Source of the DNA: Zelonia costaricensis
Lineage: Eukaryota > Euglenozoa > Kinetoplastea > Trypanosomatida > Trypanosomatidae
Direction of reading: 5' to 3'
DNA: 22,577 bases
NCBI GenBank assembly: GCA_030849075.1
Contig: JASAOO010003107.1
Span: 1 to 22,577, forward strand
Part shown: positions 1 through 9,128 of the stretch, one piece after another
Numbering within the stretch: the first letter of the stretch is position 1
Layout: the number at the start of each line of letters is the position of its first letter
The notes under the pieces: model-generated
Databases searched by the model: none
Told to the model about the DNA's origin: nothing
Seen by the model: the letters and a program-made list of their open reading frames with translations, nothing else
Made by a program: the position numbers and the translations under genes

Positions 1-92
1 TAGGCCAGCAGCCCCAGCATCTCCGTCGCGGGGTCGGCGTTGGCGAAGTACACCTGCTGGGAGTTGCCGCGCGTGTCCAGCACACCCTCGGA
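1..92. repeat. 92-nt block identical to 8207-8298 (cyclase copy A)
   Basis: Every base from 1 to 92 equals 8207-8298 by direct comparison. It encodes the segment EGVLDTRGN to MLGLLA in both cyclases. Identity ends sharply at base 93 (partner 8299). The left limit is the window edge, so the true repeat is probably longer. Confidence 0.97.
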
Positions 93-494
93 GATGGACG
101 TGACAAGCGCGTAGGTGTCTTGGGTGTTGGCCTGCAAGGTGGCCTGAAGTTGCTCGTCAGGAAGAGTGGTCATGTAAACGTTCAGCTGTGCACCCGACGT
201 GGCTGCCGGCGTCCAAACGGAGGATGGCGATTCGGTCTGCTCGGGGCACGAGGAAAATGCCAGCGCCGCTATCTCCATCGCCGTGCTGGAGGTGCGGCTG
301 GACGCCGCGTCCACGAGCTGGCAGCGCGCAGCAAAATAATTGGGGGAGGTCGTGACACCGTCCGCCGCCACCTCGCTGGCGCATGCGACGAGCAGCACCA
401 CCGCTGACACCACGGCGACGCACGCGAGGAGGCGGCCACGACGAGGGCTGCGCGCGTGCCGGCGGCACGGCGGCGGGGCGGTGGGCGGCGCCAT
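1..494 (-). CDS. Receptor-type adenylate cyclase, N-terminal part (runs off left edge)
   Basis: Reading from the ATG at 494-492 to the left edge gives 164 complete codons with no stop. The product starts with a basic, proline-rich stretch (about residues 5-21), then a hydrophobic run (about 22-44, key residues LLACVAVVSAVVLLV) that looks like a signal peptide or anchor ending near an Ala-rich site. Residues 136-164 (from EGVLDTRGN to the edge) match residues 128-156 of the complete cyclase at 4423-8676 exactly, at the DNA level too, so this is a second copy of the same family. Upstream of residue 135 the two are diverged, although a weak register remains (L-x-V-Y, D-x-Q-L, TY-x-L). The family makes cAMP at the cell or flagellar membrane, with an outside ligand-binding-like domain and one membrane span. 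The transmembrane and catalytic parts lie outside the window, so activity cannot be judged. No ATG lies between the proposed splice acceptor and this start. Confidence 0.88.
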   Translation of the reverse strand, partial: MAPPTAPPPCRRHARSPRRGRLLACVAVVSAVVLLVACASEVAADGVTTSPNYFAARCQLVDAASSRTSSTAMEIAALAFSSCPEQTESPSSVWTPAATSGAQLNVYMTTLPDEQLQATLQANTQDTYALVTSISEGVLDTRGNSQQVYFANADPATEMLGLLA

Positions 495-647
495 GGTGCC
501 GCGTGGGGAGGCACGGAAAGGGAGGGGGCGGGGCTGTGTGTGGTGGCGGTTGTGGGGGGTTGTCGTGGGTGCAGCAGCTTACGCGGATGCCGTCGAGCGG
601 GGGCACCGTGTCGCTGCGTGTGTGTGTATAGTAGACGTGCCGTGCCG

Positions 648-649
648 CT
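648..649 (-). promoter_or_regulatory. Candidate spliced-leader acceptor AG for the partial cyclase
   Basis: On the minus strand a moderately pyrimidine-rich stretch (about 720-650) ends in ACAG at 649-648. This would leave a 5' UTR of about 153 nt (647-495) with no ATG before the start at 494. The tract is interrupted by purines and there are other AGs downstream, so the choice is weak. Confidence 0.35.
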
Positions 650-2646
650 GTGGGTGCACCAGCGCAGCGAGGAAGCCAGCCGCGAGGACGGGCGGCGAGA
701 GCACGGAAACGAAACAAGGAAGATACACGCGTACGCTCTGACGCACCCGCAGAACGCGAAGGTGCGAGTGCTGCAGCCCGGGGGTGCGTGCCGCGGATGT
801 GTATGGGGTGCAGGGCGGCGTGTATGGAAGGGCGAGCACAGCACGCGTGCGCGGGGTGTGGTGGCGGTAGCGGTGGAGAGCGGCTGGGGGTGCAGCGCAG
901 AGATTGAGGCCGGGTGGGGAGACGCAGGAAGACGGCGAGGGAGTGTGAGGACGAGTGCAATGGGCACCGACGTGCGCTGCGGCGCGGCGTCAGGCGGCGC
1001 GCGGGGGCGGCGCTGCTGAGTGCGCCCACCTTTCCCTGCAGCGTGCGGAGACTGTGCAGCAGCACGCCCGTAGGAGGAGGCGGAAAGGGAGGGGGGGGGT
1101 GAGTGGGCGATGGAGGCAGCGCTCGCAAGGGCTGCCCCGCGGAGACGATGACCACCACCCACCGTCGCCGACCACACCGCGTGCCAGGCAGCCGCAACCG
1201 CCTCTGCCGCCTCCTCGTGTTTCCTGGGTCGCCCTGCCTCTCTGTGCGGGGTACACGGGGGACGCGCCTTGGCGCCTGGGGCAGAGCGCTCGCCGGCATT
1301 CACGCCTCCTTCGGCACTGCAACGCCACCTCAGTCCATATAGTGCATGTGTTATCTTGAGTGCAGAGAGCCCTGTAGTTCGAATTCCGAGGTGTGTGTGC
1401 GTGTGCGTAAACAGTGTTTGGGCAAGTCATGGTCGTATCTTTTGGTGGCATTGGGAAGGAGAAGGGCAGCGGTTGCACGGCGTCCTATCTTCACAGATCC
1501 ACGGGTGCTCTAAAAGAGTAAAGAAGAAAGAAAAATGGAGACGAAAGGGAGGGGGCACTACCGGGGCCGCAAAGAGAAAAGCAGGTCGCCGCTTGCAAAC
1601 ACACAAAAAAACAAACTAACCAACAACAAAAAGGAGAGATGAACCACTTTGTGCACGCGTGCGTTCATTTGTGTCTTTGTTCGGCGCGCAGAAGTGGGGA
1701 GAAGTGGCGGGAGGGGGGCGGGGAAGCGGGGGAGCGGGCAGCTCCAGCGAGGCGTATTGTGCCCCTCTACACGCGGGTGAGAACAAACAAGGGCGAGGTA
1801 GGGAGAGAAAAAAAGAAAGAAGCGGAGCGACGTCGAGGCTTCCGCAAAGCGAGTGCGCTGTAGGGACGGAGGCGTTCACGCTCCCCCAAGACCATCAAAG
1901 AGTAGCTGAGTCTGTTCGAGACTTGGCCGGGTGAGGATCACGGCGACACCACGGGCCGACGTACACGCGGCGGCGAGCGGAGAGCGACCAGGTTATGAGG
2001 CTCTTCTTCGATACACAGCAACAGCAAGGACCCACATTCGTTGGCGCTCGTCCCATGTGGGCATCTCTCCAGCGGGTGGGAGACTCAACGCCGGGGCGGC
2101 GCCGCGCTCAAGGTGAAGGCTTCCTTTTCGGAGCCCGCACTCCCACGTTCGACGCGGCGGAGATGCGAAGAGGCGGGTGACAAGGTGGAGGCGGTAGTAG
2201 CAGAAGAGAGCGGGTCCGTTTTCCGCGTCGGTGTCGATGGACGAGCGGGGAAAGATGCGGCGTGAAGGGACGCGGGCTCATATCTCAGCGCTCACACCGG
2301 AAGTCCCGGGTGCCGCGAGAAGAATCCCTCGACGAGGAAAGAAAGCAGCGACATTCAACTAAGCAAAGGGAAACAGAAAAAAAAAAAAGACGAACGTACG
2401 CTGAGAGCCATCCGACGCCAACGGCAGCGTTTTCTCTAAAGAGCGCCTTTGAGGGCGTCGGCAGGGTCCTCATGTATGCCCGTCGCTCAGCAAGCGAGTA
2501 GGAGTCCAGTAGTGTTGCACACAACACGGGAAAGACGAAACTGTGGCGTTTGACGAGGTTTGGGGAAACAAAGAAAAACGTAGGGGGGGTGTCAGGTCGG
2601 CAGTTGAAACTAGAGAAGCGGCGCGAGCAAGCACGGAGAATCACAT

Positions 2647-2663
2647 ACACACACACACACACA
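2647..2663. repeat. (AC)n microsatellite
   Basis: Uninterrupted AC dinucleotides, about eight units on the plus strand, in the spacer downstream of the complete cyclase. It may lie in that gene's 3' UTR as GU repeats. Confidence 0.9.
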
Positions 2664-4422
2664 TGCTGCCTCCCCAGCACACAGCTTCAACAAGTGCAAG
2701 AAATTAGTACGGAAAACAACAGCAACGACAACAGAGCACCGCCAAGACAGAGGCATTCTATGAGCTAGCCAATATATGGAAGCTAGGGGAGGGAAGGGGG
2801 GAGCACGAGGACACGAAAAAAAAAAAAGACGCGACAGTCTTCTGCACATCGACGAGCCACGCCAAGGAAACAAACAAAAAGGAGGAGGTCATTCGCAGGC
2901 GGAGCTCGAAGCGCTTCGCCATCCCCGGCATCATCGCACGCCAGCCATGAAACTCTCACACGCCGGGAGGCCAAAGCCTCGCGTAGCGCGGCAAGTCTGA
3001 CGAGAACGCACTTAACGGAGGAAACCACACCGGCACCCACACCCACCCACACAGCCAGTCCATTGCATCTCGCGCGGGCCTACAGGCAATGAAACGGAAT
3101 CAGGGCAGTGGACACGCGCAGTTCATCGGCAGGCATGGGGCACAAGAAGAGGAGGGGTGGGGGACGAAACGAACGACGAGGAGAACGAGCGACGGGTGGC
3201 AGCAGACGCTGAAGAGCAGACGAGCAGCGCTGCCAGCCAGCATGAGGCCAAAAGAACAACAACACGCACGACGCGCTTGGCGATGAGGATGGTGGGCGGA
3301 GAGGCCTACGGAACTCAACGTCAAGACTGGACACAGAGAGGTGGTGAAGAAAGGAAGAAGCCAAGCGAAACAACAGCATACTGAGCCGTTGTGGCGGGAC
3401 GAATCATGGGGAGCATGAAGAAAGAGGGAGAAATCAGACAAGGGGGGGGGGGAGAAGAGCAGGGGAAAGGGGAGAGGCGAGTCGCGAGCGTGCGGTGGAC
3501 ACCCGCTGCCCCTCCCCCTCAGCCGTTGAGACAAATGCCAGTGTTCCAAACCGTTCAAGAGTTCAGCGGGGAGAAGCAACTCAAAAGAACAACAAAAAAA
3601 AGGAGCAACCATGCAAAGAGGTGATGTGGAGAAGAGGGTTGTTACATCTGAAATCACGAGCAGGAGCACAGCAAAAAAAAAAAAATCCGATGGAAGCCAC
3701 AGGACACACACAGACACACACACACGTCTTTGAGTAGTAGCCGGAATTGCGTCTGTGCGCGAGTTAGTTAGTAAAGGCGACTGGCGAAGGCACGTGCGGG
3801 GGGTTGGGGGGGGGACGCTACCCAGATCATCGGTGGCTACCAAGTCCAGACAACAAGTCCTCAAGTCTGAGAGTGAGCTACAGCAGCCCCTCAGACCAGC
3901 CTTGTTCCATTTGAGGGAAAGCGAGAAAAAAAGTGTGACAGTGACGCACAGACACACATGGATAAAGCAGCCTGTCAAACACACAAGCCGTACACCAAGC
4001 TGGCAGGCCGACAAAAGAGAAAACAACACTGATACGCACATTGTGATGCAACCACAAGGACTTGGGCCGCCGTCTCGTAAGGGGAAAAAATTAAACAAAC
4101 ATACAGAGGCCGCCGCAAAGGTGGGTAAACGGACAAGACGAACACACACAAAAAACAACAACAACAGGCAACCGCCATCAACTGTCACGCAACTGCAGGA
4201 ATGCAACTAGATCAAAAGGAGAACAGTTGCCGACACAACAGTGAGCGCTACGCTATTGCCTAGCTCGAAGAACGGCAGCTCAGAGACGCGAGCCGAGCAG
4301 AGACGGATTACTCACGCTCGCACATGCGTCGAAAGCTGTCGCCAAGGAAGGAAAAAAAAAAGAACAGCTGAGGAGTGCCTCTTCGTAGCACCCGAGGGCC
4401 ATACCCATCCCACACAGGAGAA

Positions 4423-7400
4423 TCAGCGGCTGACACCGGTCCACTCCTCTAGCAGTGTGGCACTGTAGCGCATGCTGTAGCCGTTCACGCGGCCTGTCAT
4501 CAGCACCTCGGTCGCCAGCGGCTGTACCACGAGCTCGCCCTCGTAGCGGCCGGTGCCCTCCGCCTGCGTCACGCAACCGACTGCACCGGGGCCCCACTCC
4601 ACCTTGCTATTTCGTCCGACAGAGAAGTGCACGTGCATGACGAACTCTTTGGTGTCGTTGTAGAAGGCCCAGCGCTGCGCACCCTTGTCGATGATGCGGA
4701 ACAGCAACCCGTTGCCGGACTCGAAGCACGACATCACCTCACCGCCGCTCACCGTCGGTGCGCCGTTGAGGTACGTCACCGCCGGCTGCCCAGACGACTG
4801 CTTCCGCGGCTCATCGGCGCCACCAGGCCTCGGACTACCACACAGCGTCAGCAGCTCCCCGTTGTCGAGCACCAGCACCGTCGTGTTTGGACCGCTGACC
4901 TTACTGGAACGGCCCGTGCTAGGCCGGCCGATTGTGAGGCTGCGCCGCCGTTTTGTGTCTCCTGCTGTCGGCGAGTCGATACCACTGAAGAAGACACCGC
5001 TGGTGCGCCGCGTGCCCGGCGGGCTGCCACCGTCCGCAGCCATGTCCAGCATCGCCGCGTTTGCCGGCGCCTCTGTCGCAGACCCCGGCAAGCTGCCTTC
5101 CTGTTGGCGGTGGAGAAAGTCCACGACAGCCGATGTGCGCGTGGCGACCGACAATATCAGCGATTGCAGGTATGCGTCGTCGGAGGCGAACATGCGCCGC
5201 GGCGGCGTTGAGAGGCAGAAGTACTTGCACGTCTGTCGCAGCAGCTTGATTTTCTCAGCCCTCGAGTACGGGCTGAAGTACACGTCCAGCACCTCCGTCA
5301 CGGGCTGCACACTCGCAGACAGTGCATCCGTCGCCGTGTCCTCCAGCAACAGCGGTGCCTCAACACCGTTCTCCACTGCTGCCGCCAGCGGGTTGGTGAC
5401 GGTGGCAGCAGCGCTGGTCTTGGTGGGGAAGACGCGGCCGGGCACGGTGCGCAGCTCGTGCATCACGATGGGGGCCGCCACGCCGCGCAGCTGGTGCGGG
5501 CCCAGCTCCACCAGCGGCACCGAGTCGCGCTGCTCGCCCGTCAGCGCGTCCACCACGCTGGCCGTGCACAGCACCTGGCCGCCGCAGCCGGCGCTCTCCG
5601 TGCGCGCGGCTGTGTTGACGGTGTCGCCGTAGTAGTCGTAGCCCTTGGTCACCTCGTCGAGGCGCACCTCGGCCAGCCCGCGGTGGATGCCCACGCGCAC
5701 GCGCAGCCCGCTCCACGGGCACACGTCGCACTCGTCCGGGTTGGTGCCGCCGGCCAGCTTGCCGGTCGCCGCGTAGGCGTCGTCGATCGCGGTGGAGCCC
5801 CAGTTCGCCTGGTGGAAGCCCAGCTGCAGGTCGCGCGCCAGCTGCACCGCCGCGAACGGGTCCGTGCACGCGATCATGAAGGAGTCGCCGATGGTCTTCA
5901 CCTCGTAGCACTTGTACTTGACGATCAGCTGGCGGATCATCTTGTGGTGCAGCGCCACGGCGGACGCCATCGCCTGCGGCGCCGTGGCCCACAGCGCGGT
6001 GCTGCTCTCGATGTCGGTGAACATGAGAGTCACGGGCTCGTCTCCGTCCTTGGGCGCATTGCGGTTGTCGCGGCTGTCACCCATGCAGCAGATGCACACA
6101 ACAAAGCCGATGACTACCAATCCTACACCGACCGCCACACACGTCACCACAACGGCAATGATGGTTGCCTCAGAGGTGTCCCTCTCAGGCGCCTTGGAGC
6201 TGCTGGGACTGCTGGTGCTACTAGGGCTAGGGGAGCTCGTTTCGTGGCTCGACGCAGTCGCGACGTAGCCAAAGAGGTCGGAGACGTACGGGCCCGCCGT
6301 CGGCGCTGCAGTGCTCAGCATCTCCTGGAAAGACCAGAGAAACAACGCGCCCGCGCCACCGTTCTGCACGCCGCTGCAGGTGACCGCAGCGACGGCGTCG
6401 CTGTAGCCGCAGCCGGTGCGCTGGAACGGCCCCAGCGGGAGGTCGTCTACCTGCAGCGTCTGCAGCGTGTAAAGGACATCCTGCAGCCCGACGCTGCTCG
6501 GCACCGCCGCCTCGCCGCTCAGCATGTTCAGCACCCGCATCGCCAGGTACGTGCGCATCGCAGCCGGCGTTTGGCATGACGCTCCGCACGAAATCGCGAG
6601 GAAGTTTGTGCTGAGAGTGGAGGTGGTGCTCGAGGGCGACGTGATGGAGGCCCGGCTGTTCCAGCGCGGGAGGTTGGTCACGAACAGCAACCGCTGCGCG
6701 GCGCTTTGAGAGCCCTGGAACGTGGACAGAAAGGTGGTATACCACTGCGTCAAGTCGTCGAACAGGAGTACTACCTTGAGGTCGGGGTACTTCACTAAGC
6801 GGTTGAGCAACGCGCTTATTTCTTGTTGAAGGATGCCCACCAACAGCGCCACACCACTGGTCGGCAGGTTGTCTTCCGCCAGGGCGTCTGTGGGGCTGAG
6901 CTGCGTTGTGGACTGGAGGGTGATGCCCACGTAGCCGAAGATGCGGTTGAGCGTGCTCTGCATGGCGCTGGTGGCTGCGGCGGTGCCGTGCAGCACGGCA
7001 TACACATCGGGAACTGCGGTAGCCTGCGCCGCCCACGTTGCCACGGCGCCCCATTGCTGCTCGTTGGTGGCGGTGAGGTAGGCCACGTTGCTGTAGTTCT
7101 GGTACAGCGTCGGCTGCATGAAGAAGGGGTCCACGAGCAGCTGCGACACGCTTGCTGCGTCCACGCCCACGGACGCGGCACCCACCACGGCATCGGCGGG
7201 GGCGGTGCTCAGTGCGGTGGCCCAGGAATCAGCGTTGACGTTGGGGAGAGTGTCGATGAAATGCTTGGAATAATTGACAACGAGTTGCGCCGACTCAAAG
7301 ACTGCTTTAGCCTGGGTAGCACCTGCTCCCGCGTCCCCGATACCGCTGTACTGCACGTAGCCCACCTTCACCATCTGCGTGATGTTGAGCGCGACGTCGC

Positions 7401-8676
7401 TGGCGTGGCACTCCCACGACTTCAGCCTCAGCGTGTAGAGGGGTGTCGACGTGAGGCCGTAGTAGGTGGTGCCCGAGGCTGTCATGGACTGCAGGGAGTA
7501 GAGGATCACCAGGCGGCCGCCGACGTTGCAAGAGGAGGTGTACGTGCCGAGCGGGATCTCGCCGCCGATCGTGTACGTGCGCTGCTGGAAGAGCCCAGAC
7601 ACGTAGTCCTGTTGCGTTGGTCCAGTACTTAGAAAGGCGTAGGGCTGAAGAGATGCGATGAGGGTGCGCACGGCGAGCCATTCCGAAACGGCTTGGACGC
7701 TGGTGGCGCTGTTGGCCGGCGGCATCGTGACAGCAGCTGCCTTGTAGTCGGTGGTGAACTGCGCCATCGACAGCGAGAAGGTCGTGTCCTGCGGGTGCGG
7801 GTTGGTGGACGACACGATCACGTTGGCGGCAGGCACAGTCGCGCCTCCCGAAGCCGCGTACTGTGAGGTGGCCGTGGCGATGAGCCACGAGGGCATCAGG
7901 ATGGTGTTGGTGGTGCTGGTGGTCAGCAGCTTGGCGAGCATCGTGTTGGCGTCGCTCCCCGCAGGCGTGAAAAGAAACACGGCGGCGTTGCTGGACGAGA
8001 GCCCCGAGACGAAGGTCTGGAAGTTGGTGGCGCTGTAGCTGCCCTCTTGGTAGGCGTAGCTTGACACGGGGCCGCTGTAGTTGAGCGCAGCAATGCGGCG
8101 CACGAACTCCGCGTACACGGCGCTGCCGGCCGTGGTCTGCGAGGACGACTGCAGCTGGTTGACGTAGACGAAGCCGATGGACAGCGGGGCGACGGTGGCG
8201 ATGGTGTAGGCCAGCAGCCCCAGCATCTCCGTCGCGGGGTCGGCGTTGGCGAAGTACACCTGCTGGGAGTTGCCGCGCGTGTCCAGCACACCCTCGGACG
8301 CAGCGGCGACAAATGTGAGAGGATAGGTGTAGGTCGCACTGCTCACGGAAAGAAGCTGCGCGTCTTTCAGGATCGAGACGTACAAACCCTGCTGACCTGT
8401 TGTGAGCGTAGTTTCGGTGTAAGTGCCGCTGTCGTATGGCGAAACCGTGGTGCCTGAAAACGTAGTGATTGACTTTATCATATTCGATGTACCGGGTAGA
8501 ACAGTCGTACCCTGGGGGTACACAATTGCGCACTTCGGGTCAACCTGACTCTGCGTCGCACAGGCGCCGGGCACCGCGGCCCACACAACGAGGCAGACGA
8601 GAAGCGGCCACAGCGACGTGACGAGTGCGCTAGCGCCGTTGACGCGCCGCTCGGGGAATGGAGCACTCAGCGCCAT
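4423..8676 (-). CDS. Receptor-type adenylate cyclase, complete (1417 aa)
   Basis: This single-pass membrane enzyme converts ATP to cAMP. The start chosen is the ATG at 8676-8674: it precedes a clear signal peptide (hydrophobic about 19-38, cleavage near Ala40), whereas the frame further upstream has no ATG and crosses an undetermined base. Residues 42-835 are the extracellular region, of the periplasmic-binding-protein-like kind seen in trypanosomatid receptor cyclases, with N-glycosylation sequons at about 199, 431, 468 and 527 and a Ser/Pro-rich stalk at 808-836. The membrane span is 837-864 and ends in a cysteine cluster (C861, C863, C864). The class III cyclase domain is at about 878-1076: metal-binding Asp888 (FTDIESST) and Asp931 (KTIGDSFM), Lys927, and Asn1021/Arg1025 in YGDTVNTAAR are all present, so it should be active. 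An insertion at about 957-990 fits the delta-subdomain of trypanosomal cyclases. The C-terminal tail of about 340 residues ends in a DUF1935-like domain. A tandem paralog lies 3.9 kb downstream. Confidence 0.95.
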   Translation of the reverse strand: MALSAPFPERRVNGASALVTSLWPLLVCLVVWAAVPGACATQSQVDPKCAIVYPQGTTVLPGTSNMIKSITTFSGTTVSPYDSGTYTETTLTTGQQGLYVSILKDAQLLSVSSATYTYPLTFVAAASEGVLDTRGNSQQVYFANADPATEMLGLLAYTIATVAPLSIGFVYVNQLQSSSQTTAGSAVYAEFVRRIAALNYSGPVSSYAYQEGSYSATNFQTFVSGLSSSNAAVFLFTPAGSDANTMLAKLLTTSTTNTILMPSWLIATATSQYAASGGATVPAANVIVSSTNPHPQDTTFSLSMAQFTTDYKAAAVTMPPANSATSVQAVSEWLAVRTLIASLQPYAFLSTGPTQQDYVSGLFQQRTYTIGGEIPLGTYTSSCNVGGRLVILYSLQSMTASGTTYYGLTSTPLYTLRLKSWECHASDVALNITQMVKVGYVQYSGIGDAGAGATQAKAVFESAQLVVNYSKHFIDTLPNVNADSWATALSTAPADAVVGAASVGVDAASVSQLLVDPFFMQPTLYQNYSNVAYLTATNEQQWGAVATWAAQATAVPDVYAVLHGTAAATSAMQSTLNRIFGYVGITLQSTTQLSPTDALAEDNLPTSGVALLVGILQQEISALLNRLVKYPDLKVVLLFDDLTQWYTTFLSTFQGSQSAAQRLLFVTNLPRWNSRASITSPSSTTSTLSTNFLAISCGASCQTPAAMRTYLAMRVLNMLSGEAAVPSSVGLQDVLYTLQTLQVDDLPLGPFQRTGCGYSDAVAAVTCSGVQNGGAGALFLWSFQEMLSTAAPTAGPYVSDLFGYVATASSHETSSPSPSSTSSPSSSKAPERDTSEATIIAVVVTCVAVGVGLVVIGFVVCICCMGDSRDNRNAPKDGDEPVTLMFTDIESSTALWATAPQAMASAVALHHKMIRQLIVKYKCYEVKTIGDSFMIACTDPFAAVQLARDLQLGFHQANWGSTAIDDAYAATGKLAGGTNPDECDVCPWSGLRVRVGIHRGLAEVRLDEVTKGYDYYGDTVNTAARTESAGCGGQVLCTASVVDALTGEQRDSVPLVELGPHQLRGVAAPIVMHELRTVPGRVFPTKTSAAATVTNPLAAAVENGVEAPLLLEDTATDALSASVQPVTEVLDVYFSPYSRAEKIKLLRQTCKYFCLSTPPRRMFASDDAYLQSLILSVATRTSAVVDFLHRQQEGSLPGSATEAPANAAMLDMAADGGSPPGTRRTSGVFFSGIDSPTAGDTKRRRSLTIGRPSTGRSSKVSGPNTTVLVLDNGELLTLCGSPRPGGADEPRKQSSGQPAVTYLNGAPTVSGGEVMSCFESGNGLLFRIIDKGAQRWAFYNDTKEFVMHVHFSVGRNSKVEWGPGAVGCVTQAEGTGRYEGELVVQPLATEVLMTGRVNGYSMRYSATLLEEWTGVSR
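4447..4788 (-). other. DUF1935-like (calpain-related) domain at the cyclase C-terminus
   Basis: Residues about 1297-1410 read as a beta-rich module. A GLLFRIIDKGAQRWAFYNDT segment is followed by MHVHF, GRNSKVEWG and a terminal region of alternating hydrophobic residues. From memory of the family, the W-A-F-Y-N-D-T signature followed by a glycine/serine turn is typical of DUF1935, the domain found in small kinetoplastid calpain-like proteins and calpain-like peptidases. No calpain catalytic triad is present here. The assignment is by eye and needs a profile search. Confidence 0.6.
5449..6045 (-). other. Class III adenylyl cyclase catalytic domain
   Basis: Residues about 878-1076 of the complete cyclase. 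The order of motifs is VTLMFTDIESST (metal Asp888), YEVKTIGDSFM (Lys927 and metal Asp931), the trypanosomatid insertion with CDVCPW (about 983-988), VRVGIHRG (994-1000), and YYGDTVNTAARTES (Asn1021, Arg1025). All residues normally needed for two-metal catalysis and ATP binding in a homodimer are present. Confidence 0.93.
6085..6168 (-). other. Single transmembrane segment of the cyclase
   Basis: Residues 837-864 of the complete cyclase form an unbroken hydrophobic run rich in Val and Ile, flanked by ERDTSE outside and by a Cys cluster then GDSRDNR inside. This places the large N-terminal region outside the cell and the cyclase domain in the cytosol. Confidence 0.92.
8207..8298. repeat. 92-nt block identical to 1-92 (cyclase copy B)
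   Basis: Partner of the block at the left window edge, lying inside the complete cyclase at residues 128-156 in the same reading frame. Sequence upstream of it in the gene (8299-8676) has no comparable DNA identity with 93-494. Confidence 0.97.
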
Positions 8677-8750
8677 TGTGTTGTGGGGAGGCGGGGTGTG
8701 TACGGAAAACAACAGCGTGGGGGGGGGGAAGAGTGGGGAGAGGGGGGGAG

Positions 8751-8791
8751 GGAGATTGACGAGAAGCGNGGGGGGAGATTGACAAGAAGCG
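8751..8791. repeat. Near-perfect 23-bp-period duplication containing an undetermined base
   Basis: GGAGATTGACGAGAAGCG at 8751-8768 recurs at 8774-8791 with one change (G to A at the eleventh base). Between them lies the only n in the window, at 8769, followed by a G run. It falls in the predicted 5' UTR of the complete cyclase. It may be a real tandem duplication or a sequence-joining artefact. Confidence 0.85.
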
Positions 8792-8801
8792 ACCAATACG
8801 T

Positions 8802-8803
8802 CT
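8802..8803 (-). promoter_or_regulatory. Predicted spliced-leader acceptor AG for the complete cyclase
   Basis: On the minus strand a strong tract of T and C (about 8828-8804) ends in AAG at 8804-8802. This gives a 5' UTR of about 125 nt (8801-8677) with no ATG and, as far as I can see, no further AG close to the start. It is the most convincing acceptor in the window. Confidence 0.7.
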
Positions 8804-9110
8804 TAAAAGAGGAAAAGAAAGAAAAAGGCAACGACCGAGCAGAAAAATGAAGGCTCTCTTAGAACCAAAAAAAAAAGAAAAGGAAAAGAAGAAGCGACAG
8901 TCAAATTCCAAGGTGAAAGGAGGGGGGGGGGGAAAGAGGGAGCGAGAGAAAGGCGAGATGGGGGGAGGGAGAACTCTGGACACTTTGAGGTACAGAAAGG
9001 GGAGGGGGGGGGGGAGAAGAACAGGCTATCCAAGGCGAATTCAAAGCAAAGAAGAAAAACACACGCACATACACGCAATAGCGTGAGAGATAAGCACAAG
9101 ACACGCGGGC

Positions 9111-9128
9111 GTGTGTGTGTGTGTGTGT
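9111..9128. repeat. (GT)n microsatellite
   Basis: Nine uninterrupted GT units on the plus strand, within the spacer upstream of the complete cyclase. Confidence 0.9.

Larger units (their letters stand above)
495..4422. other. 3.9 kb spacer between the two adenylate cyclase genes
   Basis: No reading frame here looks like a protein: the open frames are Arg/Gly-, Cys/Val- or Pro/Ser-rich translations of purine runs and CA/GT repeats. The stretch should hold the 3' UTR of the complete cyclase (from 4422 leftward), the intergenic region and the 5' UTR of the partial cyclase. The plus strand is rich in purine runs (for example around 2380, 2815, 3445 and 3675), which become pyrimidine runs on the transcribed strand. 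The part at about 1850-2300 is of higher complexity than its surroundings, but has no minus-strand open frame of note. Confidence 0.75.

Noticed and set aside
157..1303. Two long overlapping minus-strand frames (380 and 344 codons) over the start of the partial cyclase and its upstream spacer
   Set aside because: Both are out of frame with the cyclase signal peptide and the segment identical to the other copy. Their products are Arg/Pro/Ser-rich and begin in low-complexity sequence.
1370..1395. Possible tRNA B-box (GTTCGAATTC)
   Set aside because: The residue that must be C after TTCGANN is T, and no acceptor stem, anticodon arm or A-box is visible nearby.
1995..2180. 61-codon plus-strand frame with fairly balanced composition
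   Set aside because: Short, on the opposite strand, no recognisable motif and no splice acceptor I could support; kept only as part of the higher-complexity spacer note.
5458..6579. 373-codon plus-strand frame antisense to the cyclase catalytic region
   Set aside because: His/Arg/Ala/Val-rich shadow of the cyclase gene, with no recognisable feature.
8677..8796. N-terminal extension of the complete cyclase to 8796
   Set aside because: The codon at 8796 is TTG, the extension crosses an undetermined base and a pyrimidine tract, and the ATG at 8676 gives a proper signal peptide directly.
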